The position numbers and the translations under genes are program-made. This document shows positions 35,166-43,444 of a stretch of 64,000 bases of DNA, in pieces (position 1 is the stretch's first letter; each line of letters starts with the position of its first letter). The notes below the pieces were generated by a model that saw nothing but the letters and a program-made list of their open reading frames with translations, did no database searches and was not told the origin of the DNA. Origin of the DNA: Agathobacter sp. (GTDB lineage Bacteria > Bacillota > Clostridia > Lachnospirales > Lachnospiraceae); contig JALEZW010000055.1 of the NCBI GenBank assembly GCA_022772675.1, positions 33,631-97,630 on the forward strand, written 5' to 3'.

Positions 35166-36323
35166 ATGGGAAAAGACATAAAAATAACAGTACATATTCT
35201 ATTATCCATAACAGTTGGAATTTTTCTGGTCATGTTTTCTCCTGAGTGGGTATACGCACAGGATTATCTGGATGAAATCCTGGAGGAGATGGATTTGGAT
35301 GAGGTGGATGAGAGTATAAAACAGCAGGAAAAACTGCCGGAAAAATTTACTTTTCGGGAACTGGTGGATACCTTCGTCCATAAAGGAACGGATGGAATGG
35401 AACAGTCGGCTCTTTTAGATTATGTACTGGATTTATTTTTTTATGAAATAAAGACAGCAAGGCCGTTATTTATGGAGCTCATTTGCATTGCCCTTTTGTT
35501 TGCAGTGTTTGGAAAGCTGTTAGTAACAAAGCAGCAGTATGTTTCAGAGCTTTCATTTTTTGCTGTTTACACAGGAATTCTGCTGCTTTTGCTCAAATCT
35601 TTTTCTTTGATTGCAGAGGTGGTGGAGAAGGGGGTCGGACTCATGATATCATTTATGACAGCCTTTGTCCCGGTGTTCTCGACAGCACTTTTTCTGACGG
35701 GAAATGCAGCATCTTCCGGTACTTTTTACGCCACGGCTTTTGGTATTATCTATCTGCTGGAACTTGGCATGAAGGTGCTGTTTCTTCCGGGAGTGTCAAT
35801 CTTTGTTCTCATTCTGTTAATGGATCATTTTTTCGAAGAAACCAGGCTGTCAAAGCTTGCACAGCTGCTGGAGGATGCCATCCGTTTCCTGCTTAAATTC
35901 GGACTGGCTGCGGTGAGTGGACTTGGAATCGTGCAGTCCCTCATTGCTCCGGCAAAAGACAGGCTTTCCAACAGCAGCATTTACCATGGTCTTACAGCTG
36001 TGCCGGGGGTTGGAAATACCTTTGGGGCCGTGGGAGAAATCCTGATGGGATGCGGTATGGTGATCAAAAACAGTATGGGGGCGGCTGCTCTGGTTCTGCT
36101 GGTTCTGATTGCCCTTACACCGGTGATCAAGGTATTCGGTTTTTATGTAATGTACCGTATTTCTGCTGCGCTTCTAGCCCCCTTCTGCGACAAAAGAATT
36201 GCTCAGTCGGTGTATGATGTGGGGCGGGGCTGCAGCATTTATTTAAAGGTAATGACCACGGTGATGCTTTTGTTTTTTATTACCATTTCCATGATCAGTG
36301 CCTCCACCGCATTTGTTTTGTAG
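35166..36323 (+). CDS. spoIIIAE: Stage III sporulation protein AE
   Basis: 385-aa polytopic membrane protein with a signal-like N-terminus (ITVHILLSITVGIFLVMF, then an acidic external stretch DYLDEILEEMDLDEVDES) and about eight helices. Conserved TAFVPVFSTALFLTGN and GLTAVPGVGNTFGAVGEILMG motifs. It is separated from spoIIIAD by a 117-bp gap, unusual in this otherwise tightly packed operon; the gap holds an ACCGG/CCGGT hairpin. Confidence 0.95.
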   Translation: MGKDIKITVHILLSITVGIFLVMFSPEWVYAQDYLDEILEEMDLDEVDESIKQQEKLPEKFTFRELVDTFVHKGTDGMEQSALLDYVLDLFFYEIKTARPLFMELICIALLFAVFGKLLVTKQQYVSELSFFAVYTGILLLLLKSFSLIAEVVEKGVGLMISFMTAFVPVFSTALFLTGNAASSGTFYATAFGIIYLLELGMKVLFLPGVSIFVLILLMDHFFEETRLSKLAQLLEDAIRFLLKFGLAAVSGLGIVQSLIAPAKDRLSNSSIYHGLTAVPGVGNTFGAVGEILMGCGMVIKNSMGAAALVLLVLIALTPVIKVFGFYVMYRISAALLAPFCDKRIAQSVYDVGRGCSIYLKVMTTVMLLFFITISMISASTAFVL

Positions 36324-36331
36324 GGGGAATT

Positions 36332-36646
36332 ATGCAGACTGTTTTACAATTTGTCAAAAGTTATTTTATTTTTATGCTGATTCTTTTTCTGTTTTCCTAT
36401 CTGGCACCGAAGGAAAGCTGCCGGAAATATTTTCATTTTTTTATCGGGGTGCTTATGACAGCCGTACTTTTGCAGCCATTGCTACAGCTTTTCCGGCAGG
36501 ATACGGGAAAACAGTTCAGGCAGGAACTGTCGGAGATTGAAGAGGAAATTTCAGATATGGAATATTACGAAAAGGGGGAGAATATCTATGAACAGTTTCT
36601 CACAGATGGGGGAATGGATAAGGAAGAAACGGAAAAAACCGAATAA
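36332..36646 (+). CDS. spoIIIAF: Stage III sporulation protein AF (short form)
   Basis: 104 aa with two N-terminal membrane helices (about residues 7-25 and 36-53) and an acidic tail. Bacillus SpoIIIAF is about 200 aa and carries a soluble C-terminal domain; here that domain is missing, and the gene runs 59 bp into spoIIIAG. Position, helices and KESCRKYFHFFIGVLM support the call. Confidence 0.88.
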   Translation: MQTVLQFVKSYFIFMLILFLFSYLAPKESCRKYFHFFIGVLMTAVLLQPLLQLFRQDTGKQFRQELSEIEEEISDMEYYEKGENIYEQFLTDGGMDKEETEKTE

Positions 36647-37157
36647 GACGGACTTTCTTGTCATGATTCTGTTAGGGGTTCTTGTGATGATTATAGCGAT
36701 TCCCTCAGGAAGTGAAAAAAAGGGAAGAAACTTAAAAAACAGCCAGAGTGAAACCAGTGATGGGGAAAAAGGCAGGGATCTGTTACAGTCAGAGGATGAT
36801 TACAGGTCCTCACTGGAAAAGCGGCTGGAGGAACTGATCGGTAGCATGGAGGGCGCAGGAGAGTCAACAGTGATGATCACACTGGCGGATGAAGGGCAGA
36901 CTTATGTGGACAAAAATGTATCTGTAGAGGAAAATAAAAGGGATGAGGAGACGGTTGTCTACGACACCGGAGATGGAAATGAACCCTTTGTGGTACGGCG
37001 GGAACAGCCGAAGGTAGAGGGGGTTGTGGTGGTGAGTGAGGGAGGAGATAATCCCCGGGTGGTGACAGAAATTTCCAATGCGGTCATGGCACTTTTTCAC
37101 ATCGAAGCCCATAAGGTGACGGTGATTCCCATGAAAAACGCAGAGGATAAAAATTAA
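36588..37157 (+). CDS. spoIIIAG: Stage III sporulation protein AG
   Basis: 189-aa bitopic protein from ATG 36588 after GGGGGAG (the track start 36537 lies inside spoIIIAF with no ribosome site). Basic N-terminus, membrane helix (FLVMILLGVLVMIIAI) and an extracytoplasmic ring-building domain: YRSSLEKRLEELIGSMEGAG, VEGVVVVSEGGDNPRVVTEISNAVMALFHIEAHKV. AG forms a large oligomeric ring in the intermembrane space between mother cell and forespore. Confidence 0.95.
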   Translation: MNSFSQMGEWIRKKRKKPNKTDFLVMILLGVLVMIIAIPSGSEKKGRNLKNSQSETSDGEKGRDLLQSEDDYRSSLEKRLEELIGSMEGAGESTVMITLADEGQTYVDKNVSVEENKRDEETVVYDTGDGNEPFVVRREQPKVEGVVVVSEGGDNPRVVTEISNAVMALFHIEAHKVTVIPMKNAEDKN

Positions 37158-37242
37158 AAGCACTTTTCTGACAAGGGCATAACTTATATGGAAAAAGCAT
37201 AGAGTGTAAACAGGTAAAAATATCAGTGCAGGAGGAAGAGCA

Positions 37243-37890
37243 GTGAAGAAAAGAATTCATAAAAATCAGGTGGTCATTACGGCACTTGCGGTTCTGATCG
37301 CAGTGGCCGGATATGTGACCTACGACAGAAAAAACGATGATTCAAAAAACGTGGCAGCAGTGGCAAATTCAGACAATACTGTATCGGATATGGCAGAGAA
37401 AGCAGAGGAAAAAAACGACGGGGCAGATCTTACGGCGGAGGAGCTTGATATTACAAGCAGTGCGGAGGATTTAGCAGAGGCATCCACGGAGGATGTGGAA
37501 AATCCGGGGGAAACCGTGCTGACATCGGCAATGACAGGGGACTCTGATTATGCGGCGAAGGTGAAATTAAACAGGGAGCAGGTGCGCTCCAAAAACAAGG
37601 AGACACTGCAGGCCATCATAGATAATGATTCTTTGGATGAAGCAAAGAAACAGGCAGCAGTGGATGACATGATTGCCCTTACGGATATTGCAGAGAAGGA
37701 ATCTAACGCAGAGATGATGTTAGAGGCAAAGGGATTTACGGATGTGGTGGTCAGCATGAACGATGATGGCTGTGATGTGGTGTTGAATATGGGGGAAGCC
37801 ACTGATGCCAGGCGCGCACAGGTAGAGGATATTGTGAAGCGCAAAACCGGTGTCCCAGCAGATAAAATTGTAATCACACCAATTCAGTAA
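37243..37890 (+). CDS. spoIIIAH: Stage III sporulation protein AH
   Basis: 215-aa bitopic protein with GTG start after GGAGGAAGAG. N-terminal helix (VVITALAVLIAVAGYVTY), an acidic linker, then the ring-building domain (KVKLNREQVRSKNKETL; EMMLEAKGFTDVVVSMNDDGCDVVLNM) that binds forespore SpoIIQ. Last gene of the operon. Confidence 0.95.
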   Translation: MKKRIHKNQVVITALAVLIAVAGYVTYDRKNDDSKNVAAVANSDNTVSDMAEKAEEKNDGADLTAEELDITSSAEDLAEASTEDVENPGETVLTSAMTGDSDYAAKVKLNREQVRSKNKETLQAIIDNDSLDEAKKQAAVDDMIALTDIAEKESNAEMMLEAKGFTDVVVSMNDDGCDVVLNMGEATDARRAQVEDIVKRKTGVPADKIVITPIQ

Positions 37891-37939
37891 CCGGCATTCT
37901 GGTATCTGCTATCGTCTGCGTGGGTGAAAAAATTTTGTT

Positions 37940-37967
37940 TTGACATTTTCCGTTTTTATATTATAAT
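37940..37967 (+). promoter_or_regulatory. Sigma-A promoter for the HTH-cupin regulator
   Basis: TTGACA and TATAAT, both perfect, separated by 16 bases, 34 bp upstream of the start codon. Confidence 0.8.
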
Positions 37968-38000
37968 GACCTTTATATCGCAGAGCAAAGGAGAAAAAAC

Positions 38001-38552
38001 GTGGATTATTTGGCGCATAACATTGCAATTAACTTGAATAGAATTCGAAAGTCAAAGGGGATGAGCCTGGATACTGTGGCAGAACAGTCAGGAGTCAGCA
38101 AAAGTATGCTGGCACAGATTGAAAAGGGTACAGCCAATCCTTCTATCGGTGTGCTTGGAAAAATCGTGAGCGGTCTTCGGATTACATTTGATGACCTGCT
38201 GCAGACACCGGTATTGGATTCCTATCTGGTCCATATTAATGAGCTGGTTCCAACGAAGGAGATGCCGGGTCAGTACAGGGTCATGACCTGTTTTCCGATT
38301 GAGGATAACTACCAGGTGGAAATTTACCGGATTGAGATTGAACCGGGCGGAACTTATATCAGTGGAGGACATGGTGAGCGTACCAGAGAGTATATATCTG
38401 TCCTGACAGGGAAACTTACGATGGAAACAAAAGGAAAAACGGAAGTTGTAACAGTAGATGATGCCTATCGTTTTGAATCAGATCAGGAACACTGCTATCG
38501 GAATAAGGAAGATGTGCAGTTGGTGTTCAACTGCTTTTTTGTAACATATTAA
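38001..38552 (+). CDS. XRE family HTH regulator with cupin domain
   Basis: 183-aa transcription factor (GTG start, AAAGGAG). N-terminal XRE helix-turn-helix (LDTVAEQSGVSKSMLAQIEKGTANPSIGVLGKI, about residues 22-54) and a C-terminal cupin barrel (IEPGGTYISGGHGERTREYISVLTGKL) that probably senses a small molecule, as in PuuR-type regulators of amine and amino-acid catabolism. It sits just upstream, same strand, of an aminotransferase/permease/dehydrogenase module that has its own promoter, and is the likely local regulator. Confidence 0.9.
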   Translation: MDYLAHNIAINLNRIRKSKGMSLDTVAEQSGVSKSMLAQIEKGTANPSIGVLGKIVSGLRITFDDLLQTPVLDSYLVHINELVPTKEMPGQYRVMTCFPIEDNYQVEIYRIEIEPGGTYISGGHGERTREYISVLTGKLTMETKGKTEVVTVDDAYRFESDQEHCYRNKEDVQLVFNCFFVTY

Positions 38553-38678
38553 AATCCATTATATTAGACAAACGATATGTGAAATAATACAATAAAAAAT
38601 CATAAATAATACCGAATAACCTTAAAAATAAGCATAAAACCAATTAAAAAAGCATTTTTAAAAATATAAAAGAATGTA

Positions 38679-38707
38679 TTGACAAATGGATAAGTACATG
38701 ATATTGT
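38679..38707 (+). promoter_or_regulatory. Promoter of the aminotransferase module
   Basis: Perfect TTGACA (38679-38684) and TATTGT (38702-38707) with 17-base spacing in an AT-rich 265-bp gap. Confidence 0.65.
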
Positions 38708-38751
38708 AATGGTGTTCAAAATAATAAACGAAATAATTGCGAAAGACAAAG

Positions 38752-38800
38752 GCGTCTGATAAATTCTTTTCTAGGGAATTTGCAGACGCATTTTTATTTT
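38752..38800 (+). promoter_or_regulatory. Attenuator-like hairpin in the aminotransferase leader
   Basis: GCGTCTG (38752-38758) pairs with CAGACGC (38783-38789) and an inner AAATTC pairs with GAATTT; TTTTTATTTTT follows. It lies between the promoter and the ribosome site AAGGAGG (38802-38808), so it looks like an intrinsic terminator inside the 5' leader, only about 40 bases after the expected transcript start. Confidence 0.6.
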
Positions 38801-38817
38801 TAAGGAGGAAAAGTATT

Positions 38818-40038
38818 ATGAAATTAAAAGATTTAGGATTGACGGCACAGGACATCAAAGACAAGGTAAATAAGTACATGATTGAGACGTATGAACGATT
38901 TGATTTCGTTGCTGAGACTGCAAAAGATCAGTACATTTATGATGAGAAGGGGGAGCCGTACCTGGATTTCTATGCAGGCATCGCAGTTAACTCAGCAGGT
39001 AACTGCAATGAGAAGGTCGTTGAGGCAGTTAAGGATCAGGTTGATGATATTATGCATACATTCAACTACCCATACACAATTCCTCAGGCGCTGCTTGCTG
39101 AGAAGGTTTGCACCACAATCGGAATGGACAAAATCTTCTTCCAGAACTCAGGAACTGAGGCAAATGAGGCCATGATCAAAATGGCAAGAAAATATGGTAT
39201 TGAGAAATATGGACCAAACAAATACCATATCGTAACAGCTAAGAACGGATTCCACGGAAGAACCTTCGGTGCCATGTCTGCAACAGGTCAGCCGGGAAAC
39301 GGATGCCAGGTTGGATTCGGACCGATGACATACGGTTTCTCGTATGCGCCATATAATGACTTGGAGGCATTCAAAAATGCATGTACAGAGAACACAATTG
39401 CCATTATGATTGAGCCGGTACAGGGCGAGGGCGGTGTTCATCCGGCAACACAGGAATTCATGACAGGGCTTCGTAAATTCTGTGATGAGAACGGAATGCT
39501 CCTTCTGATCGATGAAGTACAGTCCGGATGGTGCAGAACCGGTGCCGTAATGTCTTATATGAATTATGGAATCAAGCCGGATATCGTATCCATGGCAAAG
39601 GCTCTCGGCGGTGGAATGCCAATCGGTGCAATCTGCGCAACAGAGGAAGTTGCAAAGGCATTTACACCTGGCTCACATGGAACAACTTTCGGCGGACATC
39701 CGGTTTGCTGTGCAGCGGCATTAGCTGAGGTCAATGAACTCCTTGACAGAGATCTTGCAGGAAATGCAAAGAAGATGGGTGCATACTTCATGGATAAGCT
39801 TCGCAAAGAAGTTCCACACGTGGTAGATGTTCGTGGACAGGGACTGCTGGTTGGCGTTGAGTTTGAGGATACCATTTCCGGAGTTGATGTAAAGCACGCC
39901 TGCTTAGACAGACATCTGTTGATTACAGCAATCGGTGCGCATATTATCCGCATGATTCCACCACTTATCATTACGGAAGAGGATTGTGATAAGGCTGTTG
40001 CCATTATCAAAGAATCCGTTGAGTCACTTGCAAAATAA
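38818..40038 (+). CDS. PLP-dependent class III aminotransferase (acetylornithine/GABA type)
   Basis: 406 aa from ATG 38818 after AAGGAGG; the ORF-track start at 38737 passes through the attenuator and is rejected. Class III motifs: NSGTEANEAMIKMARK, NGFHGRTFGAMSATG, EPVQGEGGVHPA, LLIDEVQSGWCRTG and the PLP lysine in SMAKALGGGMPIGA. It transfers an amino group from an omega-amino acid or similar substrate to an oxo-acid. It is more likely catabolic than an ArgD because its partners are a permease, an Fe-alcohol dehydrogenase and a cupin-type regulator and no arg genes are near. Exact substrate unknown. Confidence 0.88.
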   Translation: MKLKDLGLTAQDIKDKVNKYMIETYERFDFVAETAKDQYIYDEKGEPYLDFYAGIAVNSAGNCNEKVVEAVKDQVDDIMHTFNYPYTIPQALLAEKVCTTIGMDKIFFQNSGTEANEAMIKMARKYGIEKYGPNKYHIVTAKNGFHGRTFGAMSATGQPGNGCQVGFGPMTYGFSYAPYNDLEAFKNACTENTIAIMIEPVQGEGGVHPATQEFMTGLRKFCDENGMLLLIDEVQSGWCRTGAVMSYMNYGIKPDIVSMAKALGGGMPIGAICATEEVAKAFTPGSHGTTFGGHPVCCAAALAEVNELLDRDLAGNAKKMGAYFMDKLRKEVPHVVDVRGQGLLVGVEFEDTISGVDVKHACLDRHLLITAIGAHIIRMIPPLIITEEDCDKAVAIIKESVESLAK

Positions 40039-40054
40039 ACACTGAGATCACAAC

Positions 40055-40099
40055 AAAGGGGACGTGACAGGACAGACAGGTGTTTACGTCCTCCTTTTT
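40055..40099 (+). terminator. Terminator after the aminotransferase gene
   Basis: GGGGACGT and ACGTCCTC stem (one G-T) with a 20-base loop, then CTTTTT. It may partially separate the aminotransferase from the downstream genes. Confidence 0.65.
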
Positions 40100-40130
40100 A
40101 TACTAAATTCTGATTGGGAGGATTTTCCTT

Positions 40131-40739
40131 ATGAATAAAAATTTTGTGGTTTCCGTAGGATGTGAATATGGATGCCTCGGACCAGAAATCGGGAAAAAAA
40201 TAGCAAAAGATTTAGGGATTGCCTATTATGACAGGGAACTTATCGATGATATTATTGCAGAAGCAGGATTTTCCAGAGATTTAGCAGAAAAGGCAGAAGC
40301 CGGTGTATCTGTCCGGGGAAATGTGAGCGGACCTACGGGATATACGGATTTGACAGACCGAATGGTCTATATTCAGACAGAAGTAGTTAAGAAGCTTGCA
40401 GACAGAGGATCCTGTGTATTTATCGGCAGATGTTCGGATTATATTTTAAGAGACAGGGATAACTGCTTAAATGTTTTTATTTATGCTCCGGAAGAAATCA
40501 GAATTAAGAACGTCATGAATATGCATAAACTGAATCGTAATGATGCGATTCTCCTGATTGAGAAAAACGATGAAATGCTTCATAAACGGTATTTACAGAT
40601 GACTGGAACGTATCGCGGAGACAGACATAACCGTCACCTTCTGATTGATTCCAATCTGTTAGGGCTGGATGGAACCGTGGATTTGATTGAACATGTGATT
40701 AGTAAAAAATATAAACTGGAAAATCACAAGGGGGATTAA
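40131..40739 (+). CDS. Cytidylate kinase-like family protein
   Basis: 202-aa P-loop protein of the cytidylate-kinase-like group (Cytidylate_kin2). The nucleotide loop region reads VGCEYGCLGPEIGKKIAKDLG where the family norm is close to GREYGSGGREIGKKLA, so two usually conserved positions are changed (R to C, SGG to CLG). The remainder (YYDRELIDDIIAEAG, GSCVFIGRCSDYIL) is normal. Not a true Cmk. Such proteins are often linked to transporters in Clostridia; here it starts 5 bp before an amino-acid permease gene. Role unknown. Confidence 0.82.
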   Translation: MNKNFVVSVGCEYGCLGPEIGKKIAKDLGIAYYDRELIDDIIAEAGFSRDLAEKAEAGVSVRGNVSGPTGYTDLTDRMVYIQTEVVKKLADRGSCVFIGRCSDYILRDRDNCLNVFIYAPEEIRIKNVMNMHKLNRNDAILLIEKNDEMLHKRYLQMTGTYRGDRHNRHLLIDSNLLGLDGTVDLIEHVISKKYKLENHKGD

Positions 40740-40744
40740 GGGAT

Positions 40745-42283
40745 ATGGAAGAAAAGAAATCATCAGATTTTAATAAAGTTCTTGGAGCCTGGGACATTCT
40801 GGTCATCGCTTTTGGCGCAATGATTGGATGGGGCTGGGTAGTCTCTTCCGGTGAATGGATTGGAAGGGGTGGTGTTGTCGGTGCAGCAATCGGATTTGTC
40901 ATCGGCGGTATTATGATATTTTTTGTAGGACTGACCTACGCAGAGCTGACGGCAGCTATGCCACAGTGCGGTGGCGAGCATGTATTCAGCCACAGGGCAT
41001 TAGGACCGATGGGATCCTTTGTCTGCACATGGGCGATTATTCTGGGATACGTTGGAGTAGTATGTTTTGAGGCATGCGCTTTTCCGACCATTATTACCTA
41101 TATTTATCCGGAGTTTTTAAAGGGATATCTTTATACAGTAGCAGGTTTTGATATCTATGCATCCTGGCTTGCTGTTGCAGTTGGTATTGCACTGATTATG
41201 ACTTTTATCAATGTTTTAGGCGTGAAAACAGCTGCCGTATTACAGACAATTTTAACTTGTATTATTGGCGGGGTTGGTATTCTTCTGATGGCGGCCTCTG
41301 CGTTTAACGGAAATATATCAAATCTTTCCGGACAGTTATTTGTTGGAGATTCCACAGGAAGCATGATAAAGACAGTCCTTTCCGTTGCGGTTGTGACACC
41401 ATTTTATTTTATCGGATTTGATGTCATTCCGCAGGCAGCAGAGGAAATTAATGTACCTCTGAAAAAAATTGGTAAGATTATGATTCTTTCCGTAGTACTG
41501 GCTGTTACTTTTTATGCGCTTGTGATTTTAAGTGTGGGCTATATTTTGAATCCGGCAGAGATTACGAGTTCTGCAAACGGGTCCGGACTGGTAACTGCAG
41601 ATGCCATGGCTAAAGCGTTTCATTCGTCTGTTATGGCAAAGGTCGTCATTATCGGTGGTATGTGTGGTATCGTAACCAGTTGGAACTCGTTCCTGATGGG
41701 TGGAAGCCGTGCGATGTATTCCATGGCTGAGTCCTATATGATTCCGAAGTTTTTCTCAAAGCTTCACCCGAAATATAAGACACCGGTAAATTCATTAATT
41801 CTGATTGGAGCACTCTCTGTACTGGCTCCTTTCGCAGGAAGAAAGATGCTGGTCTGGATTTGTGATGCCGGTAACTTTGGATGCTGTCTGGCATATTGTA
41901 TCGTATCAGTTTCTTTCCTTGTTCTCAGGAAGAAAGAGCCGGATATGGAACGTCCGTTTAAGGTGAAAAATTATAAATTTATCGGAGCAATGGCAGTGAT
42001 TCTGTCCGGCTTTATGGTGGCCATGTATATGATTCCGCATTCCGGTGCAACCCTGGTATGGCAGGAATGGCTGATAGTAGGTGGATGGATATTGCTCGGT
42101 ACGGTATTCTGTGTGGGCTGTAAGAAAAAATATAAAGAAAAATTTGGTATTCTTGTTGAGATTATTTCTGAGGAGGATGCAGTTGCGCTGCAGTCCAGTG
42201 ACGAGGAAATTTCCGTGGCTCTGGATGCGGCAATCGATGCGGCTATTGTCAAAATTTTAGCACAGAGGAACGTGCAGTTTTAG
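40745..42283 (+). CDS. APC family amino acid/polyamine permease
   Basis: 512-aa transporter with about 12 membrane helices. LGAWDILVIAFGAMIGWGWVVSSGEWI is the typical first helix with the broken G-x-G motif, then LTYAELTAAMPQCGGEHVFSHRALG and PFYFIGFDVIPQAAEEIN. A cytoplasmic acidic C-terminal extension follows the last helix (EIISEEDAVALQSSDEEISVALDAA). Presumably imports the amino compound used by the aminotransferase. Confidence 0.92.
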   Translation: MEEKKSSDFNKVLGAWDILVIAFGAMIGWGWVVSSGEWIGRGGVVGAAIGFVIGGIMIFFVGLTYAELTAAMPQCGGEHVFSHRALGPMGSFVCTWAIILGYVGVVCFEACAFPTIITYIYPEFLKGYLYTVAGFDIYASWLAVAVGIALIMTFINVLGVKTAAVLQTILTCIIGGVGILLMAASAFNGNISNLSGQLFVGDSTGSMIKTVLSVAVVTPFYFIGFDVIPQAAEEINVPLKKIGKIMILSVVLAVTFYALVILSVGYILNPAEITSSANGSGLVTADAMAKAFHSSVMAKVVIIGGMCGIVTSWNSFLMGGSRAMYSMAESYMIPKFFSKLHPKYKTPVNSLILIGALSVLAPFAGRKMLVWICDAGNFGCCLAYCIVSVSFLVLRKKEPDMERPFKVKNYKFIGAMAVILSGFMVAMYMIPHSGATLVWQEWLIVGGWILLGTVFCVGCKKKYKEKFGILVEIISEEDAVALQSSDEEISVALDAAIDAAIVKILAQRNVQF

Positions 42284-42295
42284 GAGGATAAAAGA

Positions 42296-43444
42296 ATGAA
42301 AGCGTTTACATTTTCAGTTCCGCAAAATATAATGGTAGGAAAGGGAAACTTAAAAAAATTGCCGGAGGTTGCAAAGAAACTTGGCGGTACCCATGCATTT
42401 ATTATTTCCGGTCCGCATCTGAATAAGATGGGAATTGTGGCATCCTGCGAGGAAGGACTTGAAAAAGCCGGAATTAAGACGGACGATTTCACGGAGACAG
42501 AGGGAAATCCATCCGTAGAAACGGTAGAAAAGGCTGCCGCAGCGTTCAAAGAATGCGGGGCGGATTTTATTATCGCATTAGGCGGCGGTTCACCGATGGA
42601 TGTAGCAAAGGCTGTAGGTGTTGTGGCAAAATACGGCGGAAGCATCACCCAGTATGAAGGAGGCGGAAAGGTTCCGGGAGATATTATCCCGCTGATTGCG
42701 ATTCCAACGACAGCGGGAACAGGATCTGAGGTAACTGCATTTTCCGTAATCACCGATCACAGCAGAAATTATAAACTGACAGTATTCAGTTATAAGCTGA
42801 TTCCGGCTTACGCAATTTTGGATGCAGAACTTTTGACAACTGCTCCGGCATCTGTTGCGGCAGCCTGTGGTATTGATGCGATGGTTCATGCACTGGAGGC
42901 TTATATTTCAAAGGATGCATCCCCGTTTTCCGATGCAATGGCAGAGAAGGCACTGGAACTCATTGGAAAAAATATCAGAAGCTATGTAGCTGACCGTACG
43001 AATGTGGAAGCTGCAGAAAATATGCTGGTTGGATCCTTATTTGCAGGTATTGCTTTCTCCTGGGCAAGGCTCGGAGATGTACATGCCATGAGCCATCCGG
43101 TCAGTGCATTCTTTAATGTACCCCACGGAGTTGCCAACGCTATTTTACTTCCGACAATTGTAGACTATAACGCATTGGCTGATACCGGAAAATATTTAAA
43201 GATTTATAATTATATTTCACAATCTCCAATCAGTGAAGAGGAATTCGATTCATCCATGCTGGCAGGGCTTCTTCAGGATTTAAACGAATCTTTAGGAATA
43301 CCGGCAGGACTTGAAGAAGTTGGTGTGACAGAGGACAAGTTTGATGCAATGGCCGATGATGCGATGAAGAGCGGAAATATTGCAGTAAATCCAAGAAGTA
43401 CAACAAAAGCTGATGTATTGATGTTGTATAGGGAAGCATTATGA
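42296..43444 (+). CDS. Iron-containing alcohol dehydrogenase
   Basis: 382-aa group III dehydrogenase. NAD(P)-binding GGGSPMDVAKAVG (near residue 97) and TTAGTGSEVT, metal ligands D and H in CGIDAMVHALEAY and two more histidines in GDVHAMSHPVSAFFNVPHGVANA. Homologues include 4-hydroxybutyrate and sulfoacetaldehyde dehydrogenases. Placed after the aminotransferase and permease, it probably reduces the aldehyde produced by transamination to an alcohol. It starts 12 bp after the permease and overlaps the next gene by 4 bp. Confidence 0.93.
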   Translation: MKAFTFSVPQNIMVGKGNLKKLPEVAKKLGGTHAFIISGPHLNKMGIVASCEEGLEKAGIKTDDFTETEGNPSVETVEKAAAAFKECGADFIIALGGGSPMDVAKAVGVVAKYGGSITQYEGGGKVPGDIIPLIAIPTTAGTGSEVTAFSVITDHSRNYKLTVFSYKLIPAYAILDAELLTTAPASVAAACGIDAMVHALEAYISKDASPFSDAMAEKALELIGKNIRSYVADRTNVEAAENMLVGSLFAGIAFSWARLGDVHAMSHPVSAFFNVPHGVANAILLPTIVDYNALADTGKYLKIYNYISQSPISEEEFDSSMLAGLLQDLNESLGIPAGLEEVGVTEDKFDAMADDAMKSGNIAVNPRSTTKADVLMLYREAL

